Part shown: one piece after another, positions 1 to 11,800 of the stretch
Position numbering within the stretch: the first letter of the stretch is position 1
Layout of the letters: each line of letters opens with the position of its first letter
Source of the DNA: Channallabes apus
Taxonomy: Eukaryota > Chordata > Actinopteri > Siluriformes > Clariidae
DNA: 64,000 nt
Direction of reading: 5' to 3'
Assembly (NCBI GenBank): GCA_030522415.1
Contig: CM060127.1
Location: forward strand, 19,144,814 to 19,208,813
Notes under the pieces: model-generated
What the model saw: only the letters and a program-made list of their open reading frames with translations
Told to the model about the DNA's origin: nothing
The model's database searches: none
Translations under genes and position numbers: made by a program

Positions 1-125
1 TATCTGAAATGAATTGTGAAATTCAAAATCACATACCATAACACTATGAATCACACGATGAGGTACATAAGAAGATGAATATGAAAGAAGGTTCGAAATA
101 AAAAAAATAAAAATACCATCCTTAC

Positions 126-3100
126 CATGGATCCTCATCTCGAGGTAGCCTCGGACCCTGCTCACCAGATCTGAAGGGGGTCTTTCCAACCCACCCTCAG
201 CCTCGTGCGCTCGTACATCCAGCAGCAACATCTCGTTCAGCATGACCTGCCGCAGCTTCGGGGAGAACTCAGTCACCAGCTCGAGGCAAGCCGAGAAAAG
301 CTGGCGTGCATGAACAAAGTCCTGCAACAAGTTCAATGCAATCAACTCATTTTTTAAAAACATGTTTTAAAACGAAAGTTAGAGATCATTTCGGTTCTTT
401 AAACTCTTTTAAAATACAAAAGGGAAGTTTCTAATACTACCGACTACACTGATCAAGTGCTGACCTTTATATTAACACAGTGGAGACCTTTGGCCATAAG
501 AATGTACAAGATGTCCCGTGTGAGGATATCCTTAATAGCCAGGATGATGTTTATGTAGTCTGTAGGAACTTCCCACTATAGGCAAAGCAATAAGAAGAAG
601 CAGGTCATCATTAATTTCGGCATTTAGTCTGGCACAGGCTAGGTGATAAACTTAAGGGTATTCTAGTAACAAATACAGTCTAAAATAACACACTCATTAA
701 AAACAGAAAACTCTACTGTATGTAGCTCTTCCACTTTAAGATTAAATATTCCACGAACAAATCATAAACTTTTCTCCATCTGACCTTGCTATTTACTCTC
801 CAGAAGGAGCGCTCAGCCATGCCGTGAAGCTCGATGAGGATCTGTCTGATCTGGCGTGCATCCAGCGAGAGAATGAGCTGCTGCTCCAGCTGACCGATAC
901 TCACACTAGCAGAGGCTACAGATGGGTACAAAAAAATTCATAATGTTTACAACTTTTAAACACTTTTCTCAGCATGAGTAGTGTGGGCACCAGTATCTAG
1001 CACACCTGGGATGTCATAGAAAGAGGGCAGTGGTTTGGCACTGAGGTTGACTGTAGCTGATCTTCTCCTCATCTGATCCAGCAGAGTTTTTTTTTCCTCA
1101 TCTGAAAGCAGCTCCATGAACAGCTTATGAGATGAAACCATGTAGGCCAAAGGAACCTCCTCAAGCCTTTCACAAAGATTCCTACAAATAAACACTCTTA
1201 GTCAGATGACATGCACTCAGGACAATTCCCAACAACAAAATAGCTGGAATATTTACAATCCAACCAGCTCAGCATGACGCAGACCCCAATAAGCACCCAA
1301 AATTAAAAAAGTTAAAAAATACTCACTTGAGAAAGAGAGCCATCTTCCTTTTGGATGTTTCTGATGTATGCTCCTTATCTAATGATCTTGTGCATACCTA
1401 AAAAAAATACAAATAAAAAAAAAAAGACAAGGGAAAGCATACAACTATGAAAGAGATAAGACAATAGGTTTGCTCGTATCAGTCAGTAATAATTTTTCTC
1501 AGCATACCTCAAGCAGGAAGCTTATGGTGTGTTTGTTGGGTTTGAGCAGAAGCTGGTGGAAGCGGACACTGAGCACCTGACCTTCCAGAGCGTCCCGTAC
1601 AGCATTACACACACAAAGCTTATAGCACACTTCCTCCAAGGTTGTGTCCCTGTTTACACACGAACAAACATGCATCATTACATTTCTTCACGTGTATTCA
1701 TGCACAAATGTTGTACTGTATCAAGCTTTACAATGTAAAAGTGTTGTGTCTCACCCTTGTTGAACCTTGTGCAGCAGTTCCAGCTGAACCGAGTGTCTGA
1801 AGCTGTTTGGTAAGCTGTGTGTGATATTGTCTTTAATGAAGGCTTCAATCAAAGCCTGTAACAAATACAGGCACACAACACAAGTTTTATTTCTGCTTAA
1901 AATATTTGGTTGCCATTAGTGCTGCAGAATAAATCATATATTATTTTTTTTAAAATCGCAATATTTAACTTGTGCGATTATTCTGTCGCAAATTAGTTAA
2001 ATTTATTACAGGTAACAATGCAAAATACTATATTTCTGAAAAGACAAAATTAACAGTAGATTGTAAAGTCAACTGATACATTAGTATGTCAAAGCCCATA
2101 TTGTGAAAAACAATGAATGATTCATCATGTCGCAATTGTTTAAAGTGAATAATGAGCTACATTATGCAAATGTTTATAGAGCATTTGCATTTACTATTAA
2201 TCTGGCAGATCCTTTTATTTATTTAGGTAGCAGATAGTCCAAGCATACAGCTTTGCAGTTAAGGGTTAAGAGCCATGGTTGTATATCAATCCCATTACTA
2301 AGGCTCTGTATCTCAGAACCTTATCCACAGAGTGGCCACCATGTTGTATACTGTAAAAGGTATGATTACTGTGACGACTTCGATAAGTCTCAGGAGGTGG
2401 AGGATTTTTATTCTAGACCTGGTGGTTGTGAGACTTGATTAAGTTGTTGATGAGGCAGTAGGGGGTGAGCTGGCTGTCGCTGGAGTCTGAAGAGCCGGTT
2501 AACGTTCTACATGCCATCCAGTAGCCGGCCAGCCGCTTCTCATCGAGATGACAGTGTAGCGGATCTGAGCTGAGCTGCAATCCAACACACATACATTTGA
2601 GAAGCGTTATACAGTAGGTTTATATGTGCATATCATCTGAATTTTAGAAGGGGAAAAAAATTGTCTTTTTAAATTCGGATGAATATGGCACAAATGAATA
2701 TGGAGAGAGAGAGAATTTCATCTACCTTTGTTAAGAGTTCCCTTGTTTTGCGGAAATGCTCTTGTGCCTTTACGTAGACTGAAGGGTCAGAACAGCCATG
2801 CTGAAAGTAAATCCCTCCTAAATCATAATGTACCTGCAAAACAGACAATCATCCTAATATTACCAAACAACAGAACAAAATTTAAATCAAAGACAAAACT
2901 TGAATCAAAGCCTTTGAAAAAAAAAAAAGGAAAAAAAAAAAAAAAAAAAAAAAACATTTTTCATTTTAATGAAAACATGATTGCATAGTTCTTGTCAGTC
3001 ACAACTTGGTATAAAAATAATAAACCTTCCAGCAATACTCAGGGAAAAGAGAACCAACATTTATAATCATTGAGAGTTTATTCTACCTGACAATGGAGCT

Positions 3101-4431
3101 CATCAGCACTAATCCTAAGGCCAGCTGTGGAGGACTCGGTCTCTCCGTTGGCTGAACTGGCATCAGCTCCCAACAGGTCCAGAGTCCGCAGGGTGTGAAC
3201 GTAAAAATCCTTCTTAATGTTCAGCGCTCCCTCCAGCACTGTTATGGAGTCTGTGGCCTGCTCCTTCAGCTGCCAATCAGTGCAACAAAAATAAGAATGA
3301 TTAGCAGCAGGAGATTAAGACATGCATTTTAATCTGAAATTTAGTCTAATTCAACAGCCACACTGAATGAAGGGAAGTGCTAATTTTTGTGAGAATCTAA
3401 AGAGAAAGTCTTTATGTCTTACCACAGTCAGTATGTTCTCAGTCAGTTCCTTCTCTTGCTGAACCAGATTCAACCTAGCAGAATAAAAAAATTAATATGA
3501 CAAAAAAAAAAATTTTAAGATTAATTTGAGATTACTCATATTGTGTAGAAAATAACAGGAAAAAAATTAGTTAGGTATTTTAGCCTACTTTAACACACGT
3601 ACATGTTTAGCTGGTGTGGTCCAGGTTTCATCTGTTTCTCAGGAAAGCTGCTGAGGACTATAGTACGCATGGCCCTTTTAGCAAAAGTAGATTAGATTAT
3701 ACCAGAATCACTGGGTCGAACATCAATTAAATCATAAACTCATATTCTTAAACTCTGAATAAAACTTTAGTGCTTGATGCATTTAAAGTAACGCAGTAAG
3801 TGAAAGTAAACTGCTATTGCAGTGTCAGATCAAGGACATCACATTATTCCTGATTTTACACACTCCTACACACTTACCAGCGGTTGTATATTAGAACTGC
3901 CATAGCGGTAGTGGGAGGTAATGTAGACAGATCCAAGTCTACGTGTTTGACTCCAGGAGGAACTTTACTGACACATAGCAGCTCATTCAGTAACATGTTC
4001 AGCACAGGAATGGTCAAGCTGAAGATGTTAAAAAATAAAAATAAAATAATAATAATAATAATAATCTTTTATTCACAAAAACATTCAACATGTTCTGTAT
4101 CCGCTCAATATAATTAATAATACAATTTAGTTAGTCTTCCTCTTCTTACCAGGAACCCATTAACCTGCATGACATATAGCACATGAGCAATCATGACAGT
4201 GGTGGTATTTGCAATAGCAACACATTAGAAACAGCCAGGTACATGATGTCAGTGATCATCCAGAATGATCTTGGACGTTCTCTTAACATAGCATTGTTTT
4301 TGCTGAAAATGATTTGATTAAGAAGGGGTTAATGTGGCTTAATGTCAAAAATCCTCCAAAAATAGAGAAACTGGGGAAGGTGGTGAATTTTTTCCTACCC
4401 TAAGCACAATTGTTTTTACACCAAAATAAAA

Positions 4432-4470
<39 letters not shown>

Positions 4471-6498
4471 CCCCCACTTTTTATTTTGGTGTAAAAACAA
4501 TTGTGCTTAGGGTAGGAAAAAAAATTGGTATGGACCAAAAAGATTAGAAACATTTGTGCATTTAAGAAGGTTGTTTATGTCAAACCAGGACTTTTGATTG
4601 TGCAGAATAACAGAATGCAGTTATGTGTAGGGTGTGTATTGTTTGGGTTTTTGACAATAACAGTGGCAAATCGATTTGAAATGGAACTGGTGCCTAAACC
4701 AATACTTTCTAAAGAAATGGTGAATAATAGAGTAGAGCTGTAGAGCCGTCATTAATGTGGGAGCAATAAGTACCTCTCATCCCTCCCCGCTAAGAGAGCT
4801 TGGCCAATCAGCTCTCTAGAGACCCTCGGCTGTGAGAGGTTACAGCATCACCCGGGAATCAAACCAGCGATCTCCGGATGATAGGGCGAGCACTTTTCCA
4901 CTGCGCCACTCGGAGGCCCAGAAATCTGTTCTGATTTGGTTCTAGTACATACTGGTTACCATATAGATATGGTAAAGATTGTACAAAGAATGTGGCAAGA
5001 ACTCCCAGCCAAGTTCCAGTAACGTGCAAGTGGTGTTAGTGATTAATTGCACGTACGGTTCCCACAGACAGATGTGTCTCATCTGCAAGTTGCCAACAAG
5101 TTATTTATACATTTTCAAGGATCAGGTTTTCCACTCGATGAATGTTCATGGGAACGACTGCGGTGGGCTCCAAGCCACCTCGACCGGGATCGTCAAATAT
5201 ATTGTAAACATACAACCTTCTTTATAACATTCAAATGTTTTATTGTGGCTAAAAGTAAACCATTTCGTCTGATATTTAATCATGACTCATCACTGTGTTC
5301 GGTTTGAAGCCTTCTGTTAACGTCAATTTGTTTTATGCCTATATTCACAAGAAATTTCATCAAGTCCCGGTTAGACTTGAAAACTCCTCGTTTTCATTAT
5401 CTAGACAAAGTGTTTTAATCCTGTTGAATTTAAAACATCAATGGAATATTCCATGGTTTCATAATGGAGAAAGTACACAGATATTGTTAGTATTTTTACT
5501 GATTTATACTCTACAATCTAGAAAGCGTACTATATCTACATATTAGTGTTTTGTCCACATCGACATCCGTAAAACACCTCACCCTTTCTCTAGCACGTCC
5601 AGGTCCCATCGAACATGTGCTGCCACTTTGAGAGCAAGCAGTTTGAGAGTGCGATTGCGCCGGTTGTCTGCAGGGGGTTGGACTTGGTTCTGCTCATTTA
5701 CAGAAGGCTTAGAGGCTTGTTCCAAGAACTGGATAATGAGCTGTACTGGAGGAGGGTCTGTTAGGAAAATAGAATAATAAAAAAAAAAAAAAAAAGGTTC
5801 TACTAGTGGATGAAACCAAAAGTATATATTCTAATGTGTTTTTTCACTTGGAAAATTGACTAATAGATGTGAAAGTGCCCTAAAACTCCCAGTAACACTG
5901 CTGCAACTGATCCACTAGTACCACTGAAACAAAAATCATACCATGTAAATGTTTATCTACCACCCAAATTATATCTCGTCAGACATGATGCTATCTGTCC
6001 ATTGATAGAGGGAAATGCAGGAAATTGACATTGCCCATATTGAACTGGTCTTATCATCACACTGTTTTAATAAATTATCCTACTCAAAGTCTACCAGGAG
6101 AAAGAACTTTGTGACAGCATCGGTAAGGTAAGCTCTTACTCTATGGCTAAATTTGAGGAGTTCAAACAAGGGTGATCAGCTTGAAGTGTAATTTTTACCA
6201 CTTCAAGTCAAATGTAAAATAGTTCGAACCACTCTTTACAGTTAGAACTGCTTGGACTAGTTGAATAATAGCATTGTGTCCAGAAACAGATGGGATACAG
6301 CGAATATCTATATATTCACATGCACCTATATAAAGACATATAGTGGACAGATGAAAAGGGAAAGGCACCTGGGCAGATTTTTTGTAAGTGCTGCTCAAGT
6401 ACAGATGGATCAAGCAGAAACTCGAACCAGGAGGTCTGTGGTGGTGTGGTCGGCCGACTGCCACTCACTGCCTCCCTGTCTGCCGCCTCGGCACTCAT
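126..6498 (-). CDS. ints8: Integrator complex subunit 8, 5' portion (15 coding exons; 3' end beyond window)
   Basis: INTS8 is a helical-repeat scaffold subunit of the Integrator complex. Its N-terminus recruits PP2A to RNA polymerase II in the nucleus. Exons in transcript order (plus coordinates): 6369-6498, 5583-5757, 3878-4018, 3603-3674, 3423-3474, 3087-3269, 2726-2833, 2419-2574, 1755-1855, 1508-1649, 1327-1397, 1006-1181, 785-915, 465-575, 126-321. All phases agree and give about 648 codons of a roughly 1000-residue family. The start MSAEAADREA matches the vertebrate protein, and the PP2A-recruiting WFEF motif sits at residues 24-27. Other diagnostic stretches are QLIIQFLEQASKPSVNEQNQ, VNLSAKPLPSFYDIP and QIRQILIELHGM. 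The last visible exon ends in split phase at a GTAAGG donor, so the gene runs off the left edge. Introns carry a tRNA-derived SINE, a hairpin and other repeats. Orthology is strong; exon ends rest on consensus sites and phase. Confidence 0.95.
4388..4524. repeat. Inverted repeat (about 44-bp arms) flanking a (GT)n tract
   Basis: Bases 4388-4431 read as the exact reverse complement of about 4478-4521, apart from A/T run length at the outer end. The 46-base loop is mostly (GT)n followed by GGGCCCCC. The arms contain CCTACCCTAAGCACAATTG on the left and its complement on the right. The structure could extrude as a cruciform or fold as an RNA hairpin in the INTS8 pre-mRNA. Confidence 0.85.
4740..4921 (-). 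mobile_element. tRNA-derived SINE in an INTS8 intron
   Basis: Read on the minus strand, the element opens with a tRNA-like head. It has an A-box-like TGGCGCAGTGG and a B-box-like GGTTTGATTCC about 40 bases later, followed by a body with AGAGAGCTGATTGGCC. This is the layout of a polymerase III SINE. It is not a tRNA gene, because the head has no cloverleaf 3' half and runs straight into the SINE body. Confidence 0.75.
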
Positions 6499-6545
6499 CT
6501 TCACCTGAAAACATACCCGAACACAAAGAGCCATTAGTCTTACTA

Positions 6546-7300
6546 TTAGAGATGGGAGGGAAAAAAATCGATTCAGAATCATCATTCTTTTGTGTGCCGA
6601 TTCACATATCACCACACTGACTCCAAAACAGATTTAAAAATATATATATTTTACATTTATAATAGAGATGAACTGGTTGATCGGCCAGTGACCAAAACTG
6701 GCTCAGATATAAACGATGCCATACTGAACACAGAAGCTTCCGGGTGGTGCAACAGAAACACATTTCTATTCCATTACATTATCAAAAATAGCACACGTCA
6801 AAAGTCACCGCTACTCAATCCACATGCTCACTGCAAGTGTTTGACCTTGGAGACATTTAAAGTGGTAAAACATCTACAGGTGATACACTCTATACTATCC
6901 TGCTAAGTTAAATGTTAAACTCTTTTGTATTGTTTAAATGCTGCGCTTGGTTTTTAAATTAGAAAACTTATGTTATAACAAATAACTCCGTCACTCACTC
7001 ATCTATACCGCTTTATCCTGCATTCAGGGTCACGGGGAGCCTGGAGCCTATCCCAGGAGGCTTAGGGCACGAGGCAGGGTACACCCTGGACAGGATGCCA
7101 ATCCATCGCGGGGCGTTATAAGGAATAAGCTTAATTTAATTCATAAAACTTTTAATAAGATTAAAACAAAATTCTGGGGAAATGTGATATCGAATCGGGA
7201 CATTTATAAAAACGTGATACTTACAGAATCGCAATTTGAATCAAATCAGCACTGAGGTATCATAATAACATCTAATCGGAAGGTGACTGGGGATTCCCAT
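6546..7300 (+). mobile_element. Degenerate hAT-like non-autonomous element in INTS8 intron 1
   Basis: The left end reads TTAGAGATGGGAGG and the right end ATTCCCATCCCCAA, so the termini are inverted (GATGGGA against TCCCATC). Internal AT-rich text with CCGATTCAC and GAATCG motifs recurs, reversed, at 37375-38045. No transposase is visible. A SINE tail (6990-7125) has inserted into it. The family assignment to hAT is from remembered fish repeats. Confidence 0.5.
6990..7125 (-). mobile_element. 3' part of a dispersed tRNA-headed SINE (family 1)
   Basis: The sequence runs from TCACTCACTCATCTATACCGC through GCCTGGAGCCTATCCCAGGA to GCCAATCCATCGCGGGG, which is the reversed 3' half of the SINE seen complete at 27505-27888 and 60762-61098. 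The head is missing, consistent with 5' truncation on insertion. Confidence 0.7.
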
Positions 7301-7455
7301 CCCCAATAACTACTGTATGTTTGTAAGAACCACTGGCATAGTTATTAATGCAGACAGTTATTAATATGCCTGTGCCTAAATCTACCTCTGATCTTAATTC
7401 ATTAATGAAAAGAAAACCACAATGTCAACCAAATTTAGAAAATTAGAACATGCAT

Positions 7456-7483
7456 ACACACACAAACACACACACACAAACAA

Positions 7484-7524
<41 letters not shown>
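7456..7524. repeat. (CA)n/(GA)n compound microsatellite
   Basis: A run of CA-type repeats interrupted by AAA passes directly into an uninterrupted (GA)n tract of roughly 36 bases. It is simple sequence only. Confidence 0.9.
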
Positions 7525-7527
<3 letters not shown>

Positions 7528-7721
7528 AAAAAGTAGATATCTCCCTTCATTCCCTTACTTTAAGTTTAACCATTGTGTAATGTTAATGCAGAGCTAACAC
7601 TCCAGTGCACCTGAGAGCTGAAATAAAGTGAAGCCAACTCACTCACACCTTCTTTACACACTCCAACAGCAGCCAAACAACACAAAGCTATAAAACTCTT
7701 AAAACAGGACACCCAACTCAC

Positions 7722-7880
7722 CGGTTACCGTCTTATTAAGTAAGAATTCTCAGAATACTTGCTGTTGTATTAAAATAATAAAAAAATAACATAAAAATAT
7801 TAAATTAATGACTGTTGCTAAAAGAAATCACTCGTTCATGGCATCTTCCTCCTTTCTCCCATTGCAACAACGCTAGTTTA
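7722..7880 (-). other. ints8: Probable non-coding 5'UTR exon and promoter side of INTS8
   Basis: The INTS8 start codon is preceded, 6 bases upstream on the minus strand, by a good acceptor (tttcag ending at 6505), so a further 5' exon is needed. On the minus strand a consensus donor (ACCG then GTGAGT) falls at 7721/7722. The sequence to its right is less AT-rich than its surroundings. I infer a first non-coding exon here; its transcription start is not visible. Confidence 0.4.
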
Positions 7881-8261
7881 AAACAAGCGCAATCCTTCTT
7901 AGCGCCACCTGGTGTACTGGAGGACGGGAGTGCTTCTGCAGTGTTTCAGTGGAGTTAAGCCTCAGGAATTTGAACACTCTTTCACCAAGTTTTTTTGTTT
8001 AACCACTATATATATATAAAATTAACTTTAGTGTATCAAGCCTCGTGCCTCAAAATGGGACAGCCCCCTCAACTTTGTGCACAATAAGCAGGAATGAATA
8101 TATTATAATTACATATACAAGTACAATGAAATTGCAACTATTATGTTTTAAATATTTTAATATATAAATACTGTATAATATTAATAATATTAATCAAAAA
8201 TAATTAATTGTGAAAATTATAATACGTAACCAATATGCATAATTAGTGGTTATTTGCAGAT

Positions 8262-8365
8262 TTAGTGGTTAGTACTGTGGTCTTGCACCTCCAGGGCCGA
8301 GGGTTCGATTTCTTCCTCTGGTCTGTGAGTTTGCATGTTCTCCCCGTGCTTGGTGGATTATATGC
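8262..8365 (+). mobile_element. 5' part of a family-1 SINE (tRNA-like head)
   Basis: It contains a tRNA-like A box (TTAGTGGTTAGTACTGTGG) and a B box (GGGTTCGATTTC), followed by TTTGCATGTTCTCCCCGTGC. This is the head and start of the body of the SINE found complete elsewhere in the window; the copy then stops. Confidence 0.65.
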
Positions 8366-8682
8366 ATGAAATATTAAACAAAAACTTGTTTATTCATTTA
8401 TTTATTTATTCATTTTACAAATGCTTCCACAATAGACAAGTTTCATTAAATCTTACTGTAAATGTATAATAGTTTAGGCATATGATTTATGAAATACCTG
8501 ATATTTAGTCTGATTTGTGTACATTTTATGTGTACATAAAATATGTGCTGAATTGAAAGGTTAATTCTTGTCATTTGTAGTCAGCAGAAATGACATGCAA
8601 TATGTTATATTCGGTTATTATACCTTTATGGTTGGGAATAAAGAAAGATTAAAATGTGCAGAACTAGAACTGAATACCTGTG

Positions 8683-8844
8683 AGTCAGTTAAGAAGATGC
8701 TTAAGCTTCACCCTTGTCAGTTAGAAATCGGACCTAATTTGTGACAGGTGTCCCAAATCACGTGGTTGTGCTGTCTGCCTTTCTTTATTATAAGGGTGGG
8801 AGGCAGGTAACGTGTTTCTGCTTGGTGCTGTGAGAAGTGTGAAC
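8683..8844 (+). promoter_or_regulatory. Proximal promoter and 5'UTR of ZP gene A
   Basis: This block is strongly similar to 18170-18327 upstream of ZP gene B, while most surrounding intergenic sequence is not. It holds E-boxes CAGGTG (8745-8750) and CACGTG (8759-8764), and a TATA-like TTTATTATAAG (8783-8793) about 50 bases before the chosen start codon. E-boxes bound by FIGLA are known upstream of ZP genes in oocytes; their role here is inferred. Confidence 0.65.
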
Positions 8845-11800
8845 ATGGCAACAAAAACAGTCCTAATTTTATTGCTGTGTTTCATTGAGTTGTTTATAGT
8901 GAAAGCATTTAAAGATGACAGTTTTATGACTCATTCATTTGATTCTATGTACCAATATAATGAAAAGCTTAATGAAGATATATATGTGCAGGCTGTAGAC
9001 CCTACTCAGGAGGCTCAGCTCCGACAGCACCAGAATTATTCTGTCTTTTGTGGTAAAGATGCTGTCAAAATAGTACTGCTCTCTGGTCCTGTTTCTGCGG
9101 TGAAGGTTTTGGGTATGTATACTGTTTAATTGTGATGTCATCCTTCTTGTCTTTGTCTGCTGCTCCTAAATTATCATCTTGTCTTTCTAAGCTTTGTCAG
9201 GATCATCCATTCCGGACCAAGCTCTGGAGACAGCAAAAGAATGTGACTACTCTTTAACAAAGGAAAGAGAGCTTTATGTTCTTTTGATCAGCTTCTCTGG
9301 TTGCCATGTCACTGCTGAGGTGGGTGCTATAAAGAACACAAATTGCACAATTTGTTTCCTCTTGTCTCATTTCCATTGTATTAATATCACCAGGAGGGCA
9401 GATTTACTCTGCAAGTGCTGTATTGTAATGATGTGGGTTCTGCTGAGGTTGTAAAAGTATCCTGTGATGCTAGCTCAGACATGGCATTGCAAAAACTCCG
9501 GGTTCCTCGTTCAAACGGGGAAGAAGACTGTCTACAAGCTTTAGCGCCAGGTATAACCACTCATCGGAAGCTGCCTCAGAAATACACAAAAGGAGGTATG
9601 TTGAAGTGAGTCTCATTCCTGGGCATAATATGTATGCAAAATATGTATGGAACCATTTGAATCTTCCCCTTAACTTTATTGTAGTTTTTTGCAAGTTGGC
9701 TTAATTATATTTGTACAATTGTACAGTTTTATACACTTTCAGAAGTTGGTTTGTTATTTGTTACATATATTGGTACAAATTGCTTAAACCGGTGGTTCTC
9801 AACCCTGGTCCTGAAGGGGCAGAGAACGTGCGCACGTTTTGTCCAGAACATTTTGGTGTTTTTCCTGCTCAGCTTAAAATGTGCATGGTAGGGTTCCTAC
9901 AGGACCAGAGTTGAGAACACAACATATTGGGGGAATGTTGCCCAAGTACACCATGTTCGAAATTATGCACATTACTGTTCTTCCTAAGCAGTCGGTAAAA
10001 TCCATTTTACTTTATCTAGAACAATTATTGTAATATAGCTATGGGAAGCAAAAGTACAGATGACAATGATATGGTTTTAAAGCAAGGATCTTCAATTTTA
10101 GTGGTGGACTGGCAGTGTCAAGCACTGCTTGTTAATCACCAACATCTTAACACCAACAGAACCTGATAATTAATAGATTAGTTGAATCAGTCTTGTTTGA
10201 GTAGAAATTGTGCTGGACACTGATGCTCCCAAACTGGAGTTGAAGATCCCCACCCCATATCTCGCCTTGCCCATAGCAACCAGAGTTATTGGTGTTTGTG
10301 CAGCGTGGATGATGAGGTTTCCTGCATGAAAACTGACACCTTAAAAGAACCTTCCATATTATTTCTCATTACTCCATCCCAAATATTTACTCCACCGTGC
10401 TGACATCGGTCTTGTTTGAACAGGGCAGTGGTCCACCCGAGCTCCCTCCAATGTAGCATGGCATTTATTAGTGTGTATAACTTTGTATTTCAGAGCCAAC
10501 TGCAAATTATCTAACTGGTAGCTGAACATGTACAGCTTTATGCACAACTGCCTCCCCCATATAGCATGAGACCTGACATGCTTAACAATATGGAATAACC
10601 TTTTTAAGTGGGTTTCTCTTAATCACCTGCCAAACTAATTAAAATAACAGATTTAAACCAATTACTGTATCTAAAAAGATGAGTAAAAAATGAACACTTG
10701 CTTAGAAAAAGCTACTTTTGCACAGAAATCTTGAAAATAATTTGGAACATGGTGTTTTCTTGTGTCCAGAGGTGTCAAGTAACGAAGTACAAATACTTCG
10801 TTACCTTAAGTAGAAATTTTGGGTATCTATACTTTACTGGAGTAATTATTTTTCAGCCGAATTTTTACTTCTACTCCTTACAATTTCACGCAATTATCTT
10901 TCTACTCATTACATTTTAAAAATAGTCTCGTTACTCCCATTGTATTTCAGCTTGTCATTCAAAAAAAAAAAATCCAGATAAATCGCGCCATTTTCGATTG
11001 TGGTTGGATGAGAAGTATAAACATACCATTCCGACACCCTATTGGTTGGTACGCGATCCATTGCACCTGCACATGACGTCACGTCACACACTCCAGCAAG
11101 GACGTTTGAATAAAATATCATTTTCGGTACCCCTATCTCACCTATGCGGTTTGACTCACTGTGAGATGCGGTGTTGTATCCCTATATCACCTACGCGGTT
11201 TCACGCAGTGGCCATAAGTAGGGTTCATCATGATTCACCGCGAGTTTTTGCGCTGTGATTACGTTTCCATCTTTCCGCGTGAAAAATTAAAGGTTTAATT
11301 TTTTTGGCCGTCCTTGCGGAAGCTTGCAGAACTTTGCGGCAGCTCACGGTGCCAACATCGCATCTCACCATGAGTCAAACCGCATAGGTGAGATAGGGGT
11401 ATAAGGTTGTGATAAGTAGACGAAGATGTCCGTGATAGAGACTCAAGATTCGAGCGAAATGTCACAACCAAACACCAGCCATGAAGGTAACAGCACCAGG
11501 AGGGTAACAGGAATTATATATATATATAAAAAAATAATTTTTGTGGGGGATTAATCACTTGGATTAATCATTCATTCTGACAGCACTAATGTTTATTGTA
11601 GACAACCATACAAGGGTAATTGTTACTAAGCCTGCCCTCGGTACACAAATTTTCTTGTATGTTGCCCTCACAGATTCCTGCAGCTAAGCTTAGATGTACA
11701 TTTACATTCCAATAAAGGTTACTGATGACATGCCTCTGAAGTTTTACTTTTTGCACCATTAAAATACTTATAGGCAACTAGTTATCATATCTTCTTCTCC

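Noticed and set aside
1921..2220. An AT-rich repeat with GATTATTCTGTCGCAAATTAG-like text in an INTS8 intron
   Set aside because: It resembles a decayed transposon, but no terminal repeat or second copy in the window could be shown.
4860..4921. A tRNA gene on the minus strand
   Set aside because: A and B boxes are visible, but the 3' half cannot close a cloverleaf and runs into SINE body text.
6261..6620. A 119-residue plus-strand frame opposite INTS8 exon 1
   Set aside because: It is a shadow of the minus-strand exon; no family match, and the antisense exon is certain.
8812..8844. Upstream start of ZP copy A at a GTG codon (and the same at 18283 for copy B)
   Set aside because: The frame is open there, but no ATG is present. 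The position lies at or before the expected transcription start set by the TATA-like boxes, and the signal peptide begins at the later ATG.
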